DNA of 64,000 nucleotides from an uncultured Rikenellaceae bacterium (GTDB lineage: Bacteria; Bacteroidota; Bacteroidia; Bacteroidales; Rikenellaceae), in contig CASEGL010000008.1 of assembly GCA_949287525.1 (NCBI GenBank), forward strand, positions 1 to 64,000, in the 5' to 3' direction. A program made the translations under genes and the position numbers. Positions 1-8,173 of this stretch are shown one piece after another. Within the stretch, counting starts at the first letter, position 1. Every line of letters starts with the position of its first letter. The notes beneath the pieces are model-generated. The model searched no databases. It saw only the letters and a list, made by a program, of their open reading frames with translations, and was not told where the DNA came from.

Positions 1-242
1 ATATACGCATCCTTCTCCTGCAACTTTGCCAATTCCAATGCCAGTTCGACCGGCACATTCGGGCAGACACAGGCATTCTTTCCATTCAGCGCCAGGTCGC
101 CGCCCGTCAATGTCACCGTCACATTGCGGCAACTGCCCCACTCATCGATCTGTCTCTTGATGATAGACCGGCTGCTCTGCGCAAACGCGGAAGTTCCCGC
201 ACACAGGCAGGCCAACATGACAATGTAAAACTTTATCTTCAT
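1..242 (-). CDS. Small secreted protein of unknown function (partial, C-terminus off the left edge)
   Basis: Reading leftwards from the ATG at 242, the frame stays open to base 1 (about 80 codons). It begins MKIKFYIVMLACLC and continues through a hydrophobic stretch to an AFAQ cleavage site near residue 22, a typical Bacteroidetes signal peptide. The mature part holds three cysteines (in SCRN and ACVCPN) within about 20 residues, which may form a disulfide or a metal site. I do not recognise the family. Because the C-terminus is missing, no function is assigned. Confidence 0.6.
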   Translation of the reverse strand, partial: MKIKFYIVMLACLCAGTSAFAQSSRSIIKRQIDEWGSCRNVTVTLTGGDLALNGKNACVCPNVPVELALELAKLQEKDAY

Positions 243-416
243 ACACCCAACGCATTATGATCGGTTCCGGAAAAAAGAACTTTGCCTGCGCGGAAATGCG
301 AAACCGACCCACCTCCGCGGCCGACAGGCTGGAAGGCGACGCCGCAGCGATGTCTTCCTAATTTCTAAAGATAAATATAATAAATTTCCACGAAATTACG
401 TTTATGATAATTTCCG

Positions 417-424
417 TAATTTTG
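417..424 (+). promoter_or_regulatory. Bacteroidetes-type -7 box upstream of mqnC
   Basis: TAATTTTG fits TAnnTTTG and lies 20 bases before the mqnC start in an AT-rich stretch (361-424) that contrasts with the GC-rich flanks. No clear -33 TTTG is visible at the expected distance. Confidence 0.45.
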
Positions 425-444
425 TCCGTCACGGAAGCCGCATC

Positions 445-1536
445 ATGAAACTGGAATCTCTCTACGAAAAAACGCTCGCCGGCGAGCGGATCGCTCCCGA
501 CGAAGCCCTCGTCCTCTACGAACAGACCCCCGTCGCCCGCCTGTGCCATATTGCCGACACCCTGCGGCGCCGCCGCACCGATCCCGATGTGGTGACCTGG
601 CAGATCGACCGCAACGTAAACATTACGAACGTCTGCCTGTCGGGCTGCAAGTTCTGCAATTTCCATTGCCGCCCCGACCAGCCGGAAAAGGCTTTCATCA
701 CCACGATCGAAGAGTACGACGCCAAAATCGCCGAGACGCTCCTGCTGGGCGGCGACCAGCTGCTCCTGCAGGGAGGGCTGCACCCGAAACTGGACATAAC
801 CTATTACGAGGAGCTGTTCCGCACGCTCAAGGCACACTATCCGCAGATCCGCCTGCATGCGCTCGGCGCCCCCGAAGTGGCACACATCGCCCGCATCAGC
901 CGCCTCTCCTACCGACAGACGCTCGAACGGCTCCGCGACACCGGACTCGACTCGCTGCCCGGCGCGGGTGCCGAAATCCTGTGCGACGACGTGCGCCGGC
1001 GCATCTCGCCCGGCAAGCCCACCGTAGCACAATGGTGCGAAGTAATGCGCGAGGCGCACCGCATGAACCTACCCACCTCGGCCACCATGATGTACGGCCA
1101 CGTCGAGACCCATGCCCAGCGGATCGAACACCTGTTCCGCATCCGTGACCTGCAGGACGAATGCCCCGCCGGTCACTACGGATTCATCGCCTTCATCCCG
1201 TGGATATTCTGCAGCACGGGTACCCAGCTGGAACGGGAAGGGATCCGGTCGCACTTCTCGCCGCTGGAATACCTGCGTCTGATCGCCATCAGCCGCATCG
1301 TGCTGGACAACATCCGCAACATCCAGGCCTCGTGGCTCACGGTCGGCAAGGAGACCGCCCAGATCGCCCTGCACTGCGGCGCCAACGACTTCGGGTCGAT
1401 CATGATCGAGGAACACGTCGTCTCCTCGGCCGGCGCGCGCAACACTTTCGACGCGGAGGGCATCCAGCAGGCCATCCGCGAGGCCGGCTTCACCCCCCGC
1501 CTGCGCGACCAGCTCTACCGTTTCCGGATCCGCTGA
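445..1536 (+). CDS. mqnC: Cyclic dehypoxanthinyl futalosine synthase (radical SAM, MqnC)
   Basis: This radical SAM enzyme of the futalosine route to menaquinone cyclises dehypoxanthine futalosine. The 363-residue protein has the CxxxCxxC iron-sulfur motif at C64, C68 and C71. It also has QGGLHP (about 109-114), a GAGAEIL segment followed by RRRISPGK, TSATMMYGHVET, and the late GANDFGSIMIEE block. These are characteristic of MqnC rather than of its paralogue MqnE, which carries a different cysteine context. It is monocistronic here, with a likely promoter at 417 and a strong terminator at 1566. No other menaquinone gene lies in the window, so the rest of the pathway must be elsewhere. Its presence suggests anaerobic respiration with menaquinone made through futalosine rather than MenF-type chemistry. 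Confidence 0.9.
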   Translation: MKLESLYEKTLAGERIAPDEALVLYEQTPVARLCHIADTLRRRRTDPDVVTWQIDRNVNITNVCLSGCKFCNFHCRPDQPEKAFITTIEEYDAKIAETLLLGGDQLLLQGGLHPKLDITYYEELFRTLKAHYPQIRLHALGAPEVAHIARISRLSYRQTLERLRDTGLDSLPGAGAEILCDDVRRRISPGKPTVAQWCEVMREAHRMNLPTSATMMYGHVETHAQRIEHLFRIRDLQDECPAGHYGFIAFIPWIFCSTGTQLEREGIRSHFSPLEYLRLIAISRIVLDNIRNIQASWLTVGKETAQIALHCGANDFGSIMIEEHVVSSAGARNTFDAEGIQQAIREAGFTPRLRDQLYRFRIR

Positions 1537-1565
1537 CCGGCCGACGGGTTCCTGGCGCACACCAT

Positions 1566-1602
1566 CGGGCATGACAGCGTGTCATGCCCGTCTTTGTTTT
1601 TG
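1566..1602 (+). terminator. Rho-independent terminator after mqnC
   Basis: A perfect 10-bp stem (CGGGCATGAC / GTCATGCCCG, 1566-1575 with 1581-1590) and 5-base loop is followed by the T-rich run TCTTTGTTTTTG. Confidence 0.85.
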
Positions 1603-1675
1603 TCCGCATCGGCGCCGGCCGCTTTTTTTCTTCCGCCAGGAGGGACGGCGGCACGGATTTTGCGGCATTACAGGG

Positions 1676-1695
1676 CGGCTGCCATGTGGCAGCCG
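1676..1695 (+). promoter_or_regulatory. Perfect hairpin in the ferritin leader
   Basis: CGGCTGCC ATGT GGCAGCCG forms a perfect 8-bp stem with a 4-base loop, 36 bases before the ferritin ATG. No T-run follows, so it is not a terminator. It could be an mRNA 5' stabilising structure or an operator-like palindrome for a regulator of iron storage. The role is inferred only. Confidence 0.35.
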
Positions 1696-1731
1696 GACAG
1701 ACAAAGCGTTTTCACAAAAACAGATAGCATC

Positions 1732-2214
1732 ATGGAACTCACTCAAAAGCTCTCCGCTGCTTTCAACGAACAGATCAAAGCGGAAATGTGGTCCTCCAAC
1801 CTCTACCTCTCCATGGCCATCCACTTCATGAACGAAGGCCTCGAAGGTTGCGCACACTGGATGAAGAAACAGGCCGAGGAGGAACTCGACCACGCCCACA
1901 AACTGATCGACTACGCCATTCAGCGGGGCGGCAAAGTAAACGTCAGCGCCATTGACGCCGTACCGACGACGTGGGAATCGCCGGTAGCCGTCTTTGAATA
2001 TGTCTACAAACACGAGAAACATGTTTCGGAGCTGATCGACAATTTGATGGATCTGGCCATCGCCGAGAAGGACAAAGCTACGCAGGATTTCCTGTGGTGG
2101 TTCGTCCGTGAGCAGGTCGAAGAGGAAAACAACGCAAAAACGATCCTCGACCAGTTCCGTGTGTACGGTGTACACGGTCTCGTCTGCATCGACAAGGAAC
2201 TCGGCAAACGCTAA
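1732..2214 (+). CDS. ftnA: Non-haem ferritin (FtnA type)
   Basis: This is a cytoplasmic iron-storage protein that oxidises Fe(II) and packs ferric mineral in a 24-mer shell. The start MELTQKLS gives 160 residues, the usual bacterial ferritin length; the frame is open further upstream but without family sequence. The ferroxidase ligands of the E. coli FtnA type are all present with a shift of one: E18, E51, H54, E95 and Q128. The gene stands alone between two terminators. A perfect hairpin sits 36 bases upstream and might be regulatory. Bacteroidales use such ferritins for iron supply and for protection on exposure to oxygen. Confidence 0.92.
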   Translation: MELTQKLSAAFNEQIKAEMWSSNLYLSMAIHFMNEGLEGCAHWMKKQAEEELDHAHKLIDYAIQRGGKVNVSAIDAVPTTWESPVAVFEYVYKHEKHVSELIDNLMDLAIAEKDKATQDFLWWFVREQVEEENNAKTILDQFRVYGVHGLVCIDKELGKR

Positions 2215-2241
2215 CCGTTCCCCGCACACATCCCGACACGA

Positions 2242-2280
2242 CGCCCCGTTCCGAATCCTTCGGAACGGGGCGTTTCTTTT
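2242..2280 (+). terminator. Rho-independent terminator after ferritin
   Basis: A perfect 13-bp stem (2242-2254 with 2260-2272) with loop ATCCT is followed by TTTCTTTT. Confidence 0.88.
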
Positions 2281-2353
2281 GTCCCGGGAAGTACGACCTG
2301 CGCGCGGCATGTCCGGAGTGACAGCACAGTCACGGCGCCGTCATGCCCCTCTC

Positions 2354-2396
2354 CGCCAAAAACGGCGGAGCCGCGGCGAATCGTTCGCCGCGGCTC
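2354..2396 (-). terminator. Probable terminator of typA
   Basis: Downstream of typA on the minus strand, a perfect 13-bp inverted repeat (2368-2380 with 2384-2396) closes a 3-base loop and is followed by GTTTTTGG. A second small stem, CTCCGCC/GGCGGAG, flanks the T-run. Confidence 0.6.
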
Positions 2397-2420
2397 CGCA
2401 GGACATGCGATCCGACCGCC

Positions 2421-4220
2421 CTATCGCGCAGCGCGTTTGCGTTCGGTCTCGTCGAGAATGATCTTGCGCAGGCGCATCGCCTTGGGCGTCACCTCCACAT
2501 ACTCATCCTCGCGGATATATTCGAGTGCCTCCTCCAGGGAGAAGATCACGGCCGGAGCGATGTTCATCTTCTCGTCCGAACCGCTGGCACGCATGTTGGT
2601 CAGTTTCTTCGACTTGGTCAGGTTGATGGTGATATCGCCCTCGCGGGTACTCTCGCCCACCACCTGTCCGCAATAGATGTCGTCGCCCGGCTCCACGAAG
2701 AAGCGGCCCCTGTCCTGCAGCTTGTTCAGCGCATAGGCATAGACCTGTCCCGTCTCCATAGCAATCAGCGAACCGTTCGTACGCATCTCGATCTCGCCCT
2801 TGTACGGCTCGAAATCCTTGAAACGGTGTGCCATGACCGCCTCGCCGGCCGTAGCGGTCAGCAGGTTGCTGCGCAGGCCGATGATGCCGCGCGAGGGAAT
2901 GTCGAACTCCAGTTTCGTCCGGCCGTTCTCCGCCACCATATTGGCCAGCGTACCCTTGCGCTTGGTGGTCATCTCGATCGCCTTGCCGGCATATTCGTCC
3001 GGCACGTCGATGGTCAGCTCCTCGACCGGCTCGCACTTGCGGCCGTCGATCTCCTTGATGATGACCTTCGGCTGTCCCACCTGCAACTCATAGCCTTCAC
3101 GGCGCATCGTCTCGATCAGCACCGACAGGTGCAGCACGCCGCGACCATAAACCACGAAACTGTCGGCCGTCGCGCCCGGCTCCACACGCAGAGCCAGGTT
3201 TTTCTCCAGCTCCCGCTCCAGACGCTCCTTGAGGTGACGCGAAGTGACATACTTGCCGTCGCGGCCGAAGAAAGGCGAATCGTTGATCGTGAAGAGCATA
3301 CTCATCGTCGGCTCGTCGATGGCGATCGGTTCGAGCGGCTCGGGATTCTCGTAGTCGCAGATCGTATCGCCGATCTCGAAGCCCTCGATGCCCACCACGG
3401 CGCAGATCTCGCCGCACGGCACCTCTTCGGCCTTGCTCTTGCCCAGTCCCTCGAACGTCATCAGGTCGCGTATCTTGGTTTTGACCATCGTTTTGCCGTC
3501 GCGTTTGGCCAGCGTCACGTTCATGCCGGCACGCAGCGTGCCGCGCGTCACCTTGCCTACCGCAATACGGCCCACATAGGGCGAATACTCCAGCGAGGTG
3601 ATCAGCATCTGGGGCGTACCCTCCACATAGGCGGGTTCGGGAATATCGTCTATGATGGCATCGAGCAGCGGCGTGATGCTGTCCGTCTTCTCGTTCCACT
3701 TGTGCGACATCCAGCCCTGTTTGGCGCTGCCGTAGATCGTCCGGTAGTCGAGCTGGTCCTCGTTGGCATTGAGCGAGAACATCAGGTCGAACACCTGCTC
3801 ATTCACGAATTCCGGACGGCAGTTGGGCTTATCCACCTTGTTTACCACCACGATCGGCTTTTTGCCGAGTGCGAGTGCCTTCTGCAGCACGAAGCGCGTC
3901 TGCGGCATCGTACCCTCGAAGGCGTCCACCAGCAGCAGCACGCCGTCGGCCATGTTCAGCACACGCTCCACCTCGCCGCCGAAATCGGAGTGTCCGGGCG
4001 TATCGATAATGTTGATCTTGTAATCCTTATAGATCACCGAAACGTTCTTGGAAAGGATCGTGATACCCCTTTCGCGTTCCAGGTCATTGTTGTCCAGTAT
4101 CAATTCGCCCGAAGCGGACGCATTGCGAAGCAGGTGTCCCTGCAGAATCATTTTATCGACCAGGGTGGTTTTTCCGTGATCGACGTGAGCGATGATGGCG
4201 ATATTACGCAACTTTCGCAT
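2421..4220 (-). CDS. typA: Translational GTPase TypA/BipA
   Basis: This ribosome-associated GTPase of the EF-G/LepA group is linked to stress adaptation and 50S assembly. It has 599 residues, the normal length. The G1 loop AHVDHGKTT starts at about residue 11, G3 is [14 protein letters not shown] and G4 is [10 protein letters not shown], followed by domains II, III, V and the BipA-specific C-terminal domain ([16 protein letters not shown]). The open frame extends 18 codons upstream, but the start MRKLRNIAI at 4220 has a strong AAAGGAG six to seven bases before it and matches family N-termini. It is transcribed divergently from aroB, with a TATCTTTG box at 4328-4335. Confidence 0.95.
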   Translation of the reverse strand: MRKLRNIAIIAHVDHGKTTLVDKMILQGHLLRNASASGELILDNNDLERERGITILSKNVSVIYKDYKINIIDTPGHSDFGGEVERVLNMADGVLLLVDAFEGTMPQTRFVLQKALALGKKPIVVVNKVDKPNCRPEFVNEQVFDLMFSLNANEDQLDYRTIYGSAKQGWMSHKWNEKTDSITPLLDAIIDDIPEPAYVEGTPQMLITSLEYSPYVGRIAVGKVTRGTLRAGMNVTLAKRDGKTMVKTKIRDLMTFEGLGKSKAEEVPCGEICAVVGIEGFEIGDTICDYENPEPLEPIAIDEPTMSMLFTINDSPFFGRDGKYVTSRHLKERLERELEKNLALRVEPGATADSFVVYGRGVLHLSVLIETMRREGYELQVGQPKVIIKEIDGRKCEPVEELTIDVPDEYAGKAIEMTTKRKGTLANMVAENGRTKLEFDIPSRGIIGLRSNLLTATAGEAVMAHRFKDFEPYKGEIEMRTNGSLIAMETGQVYAYALNKLQDRGRFFVEPGDDIYCGQVVGESTREGDITINLTKSKKLTNMRASGSDEKMNIAPAVIFSLEEALEYIREDEYVEVTPKAMRLRKIILDETERKRAAR

Positions 4221-4327
4221 AAAAACTCCTTTCGTTATAAGCCGCGACGCAGAGACGACCGCCGTGTCCGGCAACAGGTTACAAACGGCATTGCGGCCCT
4301 CGTCCGACCGCCCGCCCGATTAGGATG

Positions 4328-4335
4328 CAAAGATA
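4328..4335 (-). promoter_or_regulatory. TATCTTTG -7 box for typA
   Basis: On the minus strand this is an exact Bacteroidetes -7 consensus, about 108 bases upstream of the typA start, in an AT-rich break of otherwise GC-rich DNA. Confidence 0.55.
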
Positions 4336-4447
4336 GTGATAAATCCCCGATTTTATTCCGTCCGGTCGGTCGAACCCAGCCGCAGAACCGCTTTCTCCAT
4401 GCGGAAAAAATTCCTTTTCGGCTGATCGGTACTAAACGAAACCGCAT

Positions 4448-4455
4448 TATCTTTG
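4448..4455 (+). promoter_or_regulatory. TATCTTTG -7 box for aroB
   Basis: An exact -7 consensus 22 bases before the aroB ATG implies a short leader. The -33 element is weak. Confidence 0.6.
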
Positions 4456-4477
4456 TAACTCCTGTGAGAGAAATTCT

Positions 4478-5578
4478 ATGGAGAACGTTATCGACATCGT
4501 ATGCGACGAGGGGGTTCGATCCCGCATAGCCATCGGTTCGGCACAACAGGATTTTGCCGCCATGCTGCCGGAGGAGGTCACCCGCGTCATCATCATTACC
4601 GACGCCAAGGTCCACGTCAATAATCTGACCTTCATCAATGCCTACGAACACATCGTCATCGGCCAGGGAGAGAGCAGCAAAACCTTCGTCAAGATCGAAG
4701 AGGTGTACCGCCAGCTGCTCGCCATGGGCGCTGACCGGAGTACGTTCCTGGTCGGCATGGGCGGCGGCATCGTGACGGACATCACGGGCTTTGTCGCCTC
4801 GACCTACATGCGCGGCGTCCGGTTCGGTTTCCTGCCCACCACCCTGCTGGCGCAGGTGGATGCCAGCATCGGCGGCAAGAACGGTGTCAATCTCGACGGC
4901 TACAAAAACATCATCGGTACGTTCAACCAGCCCGACCTCGTCCTCTGCGACCCCGATCTGCTGGGCAGTCTCTCCGACCGCGACTTCCGCGCCGGACTGG
5001 CCGAAGTGGTCAAGACGGCCATCATCGGCGACCCCGACCTGTTCGCCCTGCTCGAACGCCACACGTTTGAACAGATCCGCAACGACAAGGCACTGCTGCG
5101 CGACATCATCGTCCGCTCGATCCGCGTCAAGACCGCCATCGTCAAACACGACCAGCGGGAACACGGCGAACGGCGCAAACTGAACCTCGGCCATACGTTC
5201 GCCCATGCGATGGAAAAAAGCGTCTCGACGCTCTCGCACGGCGAGGCCGTAGCCGTGGGCATCGTCGTCGTCTGCCACGCGGCCGTCCGCCAGGGGCTGC
5301 TGCCGGCCGAGACGGCCGAACGCATCGAAAGCGTCGTGCGCCACCTGGGGCTGCCGACCGACAGCCCGGTAGAGATGCGCCAGCTGCTGACCCACGTCCG
5401 CGCCGACAAGAAACGGGAGGGCGCACGCATCTATCTCGTCTATCCGCACGCCATCGGCGCATGCGAGGTCGTACCGACGCCGACCGAGGCGCTGGACGAC
5501 ATCTTCATCGTTCCGGCGGCATCCCGTCCGGCAGGCGACGCTCCGGCCGCACAGCCGGAGGAACCGGCGGCAGTCTGA
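4478..5578 (+). CDS. aroB: 3-dehydroquinate synthase (AroB)
   Basis: AroB carries out the second step of the shikimate pathway, converting DAHP to 3-dehydroquinate with NAD and a divalent metal. The 366-residue protein shows the NAD-binding GMGGGIVTDITGFVAS segment (about 89-104), PTTLLAQVDASIGGKNGVN, and the metal-binding region LNLGHTFAHAME with LSHGEAVAVG. The last 25 residues, rich in Ala, Pro and Glu, extend beyond the usual family end and look disordered. The gene is divergent from typA and converges with the GNAT-QueG gene, only 6 bases separating the stops. Another shikimate gene, aroQ, lies at 16.4 kb, so the pathway genes are scattered. Confidence 0.95.
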   Translation: MENVIDIVCDEGVRSRIAIGSAQQDFAAMLPEEVTRVIIITDAKVHVNNLTFINAYEHIVIGQGESSKTFVKIEEVYRQLLAMGADRSTFLVGMGGGIVTDITGFVASTYMRGVRFGFLPTTLLAQVDASIGGKNGVNLDGYKNIIGTFNQPDLVLCDPDLLGSLSDRDFRAGLAEVVKTAIIGDPDLFALLERHTFEQIRNDKALLRDIIVRSIRVKTAIVKHDQREHGERRKLNLGHTFAHAMEKSVSTLSHGEAVAVGIVVVCHAAVRQGLLPAETAERIESVVRHLGLPTDSPVEMRQLLTHVRADKKREGARIYLVYPHAIGACEVVPTPTEALDDIFIVPAASRPAGDAPAAQPEEPAAV

Positions 5579-5584
5579 TCTCCG

Positions 5585-7057
5585 TTACCCGTCCCTGCGA
5601 CGCAGCAGGCGTTTTATCCGCTCCAATCCGGCGCGCGCCATCGGCGTTGCGCCGAATCTGTTTTCAAACGCCTCCTCCGACAGGGCGAGCCACGCTTCCG
5701 CAGCCATATCGGCCGGATGGAACAGCGGCCGGAACCGTTCGTTGCGGAACGGAGGCACATGCCGGTTATAGGGGCAGACGCTCTGGCAGACATCGCAGCC
5801 GAAGATCCAGCCGTCCGTATCGAGGCCAGCCGTCGCGGCCAGTTCGGGTACCGTATCGGGGTCGCGCTCGATGGTCCTGCGGGCAATGCAGCGCCGTGCA
5901 TCCAGTCCACCGGAGGTCAGCGCGCCGGTCGGACACGCCTCTTCGCACCGCCGGCAGGCACCGCATCCCGCACCGGCCGACAGCGGGGCGTCATACCGGT
6001 CCACGGGACGGTCGATCACCAGTTCACCCAGCAGCACGAACGAACCGAACGCCGGCGTAATCAGCAGTTTGTTGCGTCCGATAAACCCCAGTCCGGCCGC
6101 GACAGCCAGCCGCTTCTCCAGTAGCGGCGCCGTATCCGCAAACGTCCGGAAACGGATGCCGTCGCGCTGCAGCACCAGCCGCCCGGCCAGTTCGGCCAGC
6201 ATGGCCTTGATCGACACGTGGTAATCGACACAGCGGGCATAAGAGGCCACCTTCGGCACATCGGGTGCATCGCCGTAACCGAGACTCGTGTCGTTGCGGT
6301 AAGCTACGGCACAGACAATCACGCTGCGCGCCTCGGGCATCAATGCGGACACGTCGAACCTTTTCTCGACATTCCGCCGCAGGTAGCCCAGCCCGGCATC
6401 GCAGCCGCGCTCCAGCCAGCCGTCGAAGAAACGCCGCTCCGCCTCGAACCGCACGGGCCGGCAGATGCCGCACAGGTCGAATCCGACCGCGGCAGCCTCC
6501 CGCCGGATCCGTTCCGCCCCGATCGGCAGACTGGCCGTATCTCCGGCCGATCCGCCGCCGGGCAGGCTGTCGAGGTCGCAGAGCATGACGCACTCCCCGT
6601 CCCCCTCCTCCACGATGCGGAATCCGAACCGGTCGTACAGCCGCCACGCCGCCCGATTTGCCCGCTGCACGGAGAGCGACACCTGCCGCACCTCCTCGCT
6701 CCGCAGCCACGACAGCATCGTCCGCAACAGACGGGTTCCGATCCCCCTGCCGCGCCAGTCCGGTGCCAGCGCCATGGACAGTTCCGGCACCCGGTCGGAC
6801 ACAAAGCCGTACCCCTGCATCTGCCGCACCCAGACGGCTCCGACCAGCCGCCTCGACGCCTCGGCACACAATGCCCGATCGTCCGGCCGCTCTCCGAAAC
6901 CGTGCCAATAGGCCTGCAGCGCCGGTTCCCGCACGATGTCGCGCGGCGGCTTCGCAACCCCCTCCGGCACGAAGATCGCCTCGTACACCCATCCGGCCAG
7001 CAAGGAATACTCGCCAGGCCGCAAGGGTCGTATCGTTATCGCTCCTTCTGTCTGCAT
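5585..7057 (-). CDS. queG: Fusion: GNAT acetyltransferase + epoxyqueuosine reductase (QueG)
   Basis: One uninterrupted 490-codon frame joins two enzymes. Residues 1-165 are a GNAT N-acetyltransferase: LSMALAPDWRGRGIGTRLL at about 93-111 is the acetyl-CoA loop (RGRGIGTR), and NRAAWRLYDRFGF at 134-146 is the late GNAT motif. A Gly/Ser-rich linker (167-178) leads to a complete QueG at about 178-490. That half has FADTAPLLEK (catalytic Asp about 308) and GFIGRNKLLI. It also has two [4Fe-4S] clusters: C365, C368, C371, C375 (CxxCxxCxxxCP) and C390, C421, C424, C428. QueG reduces epoxyqueuosine to queuosine in tRNA, using cobalamin. QueG alone is about 310-380 residues; I know of no standard GNAT fusion. 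What the acetyltransferase acts on is unknown. Confidence 0.88.
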   Translation of the reverse strand: MQTEGAITIRPLRPGEYSLLAGWVYEAIFVPEGVAKPPRDIVREPALQAYWHGFGERPDDRALCAEASRRLVGAVWVRQMQGYGFVSDRVPELSMALAPDWRGRGIGTRLLRTMLSWLRSEEVRQVSLSVQRANRAAWRLYDRFGFRIVEEGDGECVMLCDLDSLPGGGSAGDTASLPIGAERIRREAAAVGFDLCGICRPVRFEAERRFFDGWLERGCDAGLGYLRRNVEKRFDVSALMPEARSVIVCAVAYRNDTSLGYGDAPDVPKVASYARCVDYHVSIKAMLAELAGRLVLQRDGIRFRTFADTAPLLEKRLAVAAGLGFIGRNKLLITPAFGSFVLLGELVIDRPVDRYDAPLSAGAGCGACRRCEEACPTGALTSGGLDARRCIARRTIERDPDTVPELAATAGLDTDGWIFGCDVCQSVCPYNRHVPPFRNERFRPLFHPADMAAEAWLALSEEAFENRFGATPMARAGLERIKRLLRRRDG

Positions 7058-7117
7058 CCGATGGCTGTTTTTCTTCTGTCCTGTTTTTTCTGCATGCTCG
7101 TTTCCGCGGCAGAGCCG

Positions 7118-8050
7118 TCACGGTTCGGTCCGCTTCACCGGTATGTCATACACCGCCAGCTCCTGCGCAATCTCCGTCGCGGGAAATACCGCACGAGCCT
7201 CCTCCAGCAGCACATCCATCTCCTTGTAACGCGACGAAAAGTGGCCGATCAGCAGCCGTCCCGCACCGGCCTGCGCCGCACATTTGGCCGCCTGCGCCGC
7301 CGTGGAATGGCCCGTCTCGCGCGCCATCGCCTTCTCGGCCGTCGCAAAGGTCGCCTCATGGTAGAGCAGATCGACCCCCTGCACCAGCCGCGCCACCTTG
7401 GCCGAATAGAGCGTATCGCTGCAATAGGCATACGCCCGCGGCTCATAGGGGCGGTAGGTCAGTTCGCCGTTCGGGACAACCGTCCCCTCCTCCAGCACCA
7501 CATCCTCGCCCCGCTTGGCGGCCGTGATCTGCGCGATGCCCAGCCTGTACCGGTCGATCGCTTCCTTGCGCACGTTCAGGGGCGGCACCTTCTCACGGAA
7601 CAGGTAGCCGGCCGCCGGCATTCTGTGGCGCAGGGGCAGGCTCCACACCTCCAGCACACTGTTTTCGTACAGCAGGGCATGCTTGCGCGTATCCACCTCG
7701 TGATAGACCACCTCGAAAGGCAGGTTGGTGTCGAAATAACGGTAATGCCAGCCGATCACCTCGCCGAACGGAGCCGGCGCATACACCGCAAAGGGCGTCT
7801 TCCGCCCCATCAGCCCCATGGTGGAGAGCAGCGGGAAAAGTCCGTACACATGGTCGCCGTGCAGGTGGGAGATGAAGGCGCCGTTGAGCCGCAGCGGATT
7901 GATGCCGCACTCCAGCAGGCGGAGCTGGGTTCCCTCGCCGCAATCGACCAAATAAAACTGCTCATGTACGTTCAGCACATGAGCAGCATGATGTCTGTAC
8001 AGCGTCGGCTTGGCCGATCCGGTTCCGAGTACGATCGCTTTGAAAGTCAT
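7118..8050 (-). CDS. rnz: Ribonuclease Z
   Basis: RNase Z is a zinc endonuclease that trims tRNA 3' ends. The 310-residue protein of the metallo-beta-lactamase fold has the metal motif HLHGDH (H62, H64, D66, H67), a YCSDT segment, LYHEATF, and the late GHFSSRY histidine motif. The frame opens 23 codons earlier (8119), but the start MTFKAIVLGTGSA at 8050 fits the family and has AGAGGA just upstream. It lies 60 bases downstream of the QueG fusion start and 123 bases below rpsA, all on the minus strand. It is a conserved Bacteroidetes housekeeping gene. Confidence 0.92.
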   Translation of the reverse strand: MTFKAIVLGTGSAKPTLYRHHAAHVLNVHEQFYLVDCGEGTQLRLLECGINPLRLNGAFISHLHGDHVYGLFPLLSTMGLMGRKTPFAVYAPAPFGEVIGWHYRYFDTNLPFEVVYHEVDTRKHALLYENSVLEVWSLPLRHRMPAAGYLFREKVPPLNVRKEAIDRYRLGIAQITAAKRGEDVVLEEGTVVPNGELTYRPYEPRAYAYCSDTLYSAKVARLVQGVDLLYHEATFATAEKAMARETGHSTAAQAAKCAAQAGAGRLLIGHFSSRYKEMDVLLEEARAVFPATEIAQELAVYDIPVKRTEP

Positions 8051-8173
8051 GATTGGTTCCTCTTCCGACGGGATCGGCCTCTCGTCCGCAACCGGCACTT
8101 CCGCCTCCCCCGTATGCAATCGGGACGGGAAGGAATAACCCCACCCGTCCCGATCAACTATTCATAACAGAGA

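Noticed and set aside
2343-4529. Long open frame of 728 codons opposite typA
   Set aside because: It lies antisense to a clear TypA gene, has no recognisable domain, and shows the His/Leu/Arg-rich composition typical of GC-rich antisense frames.
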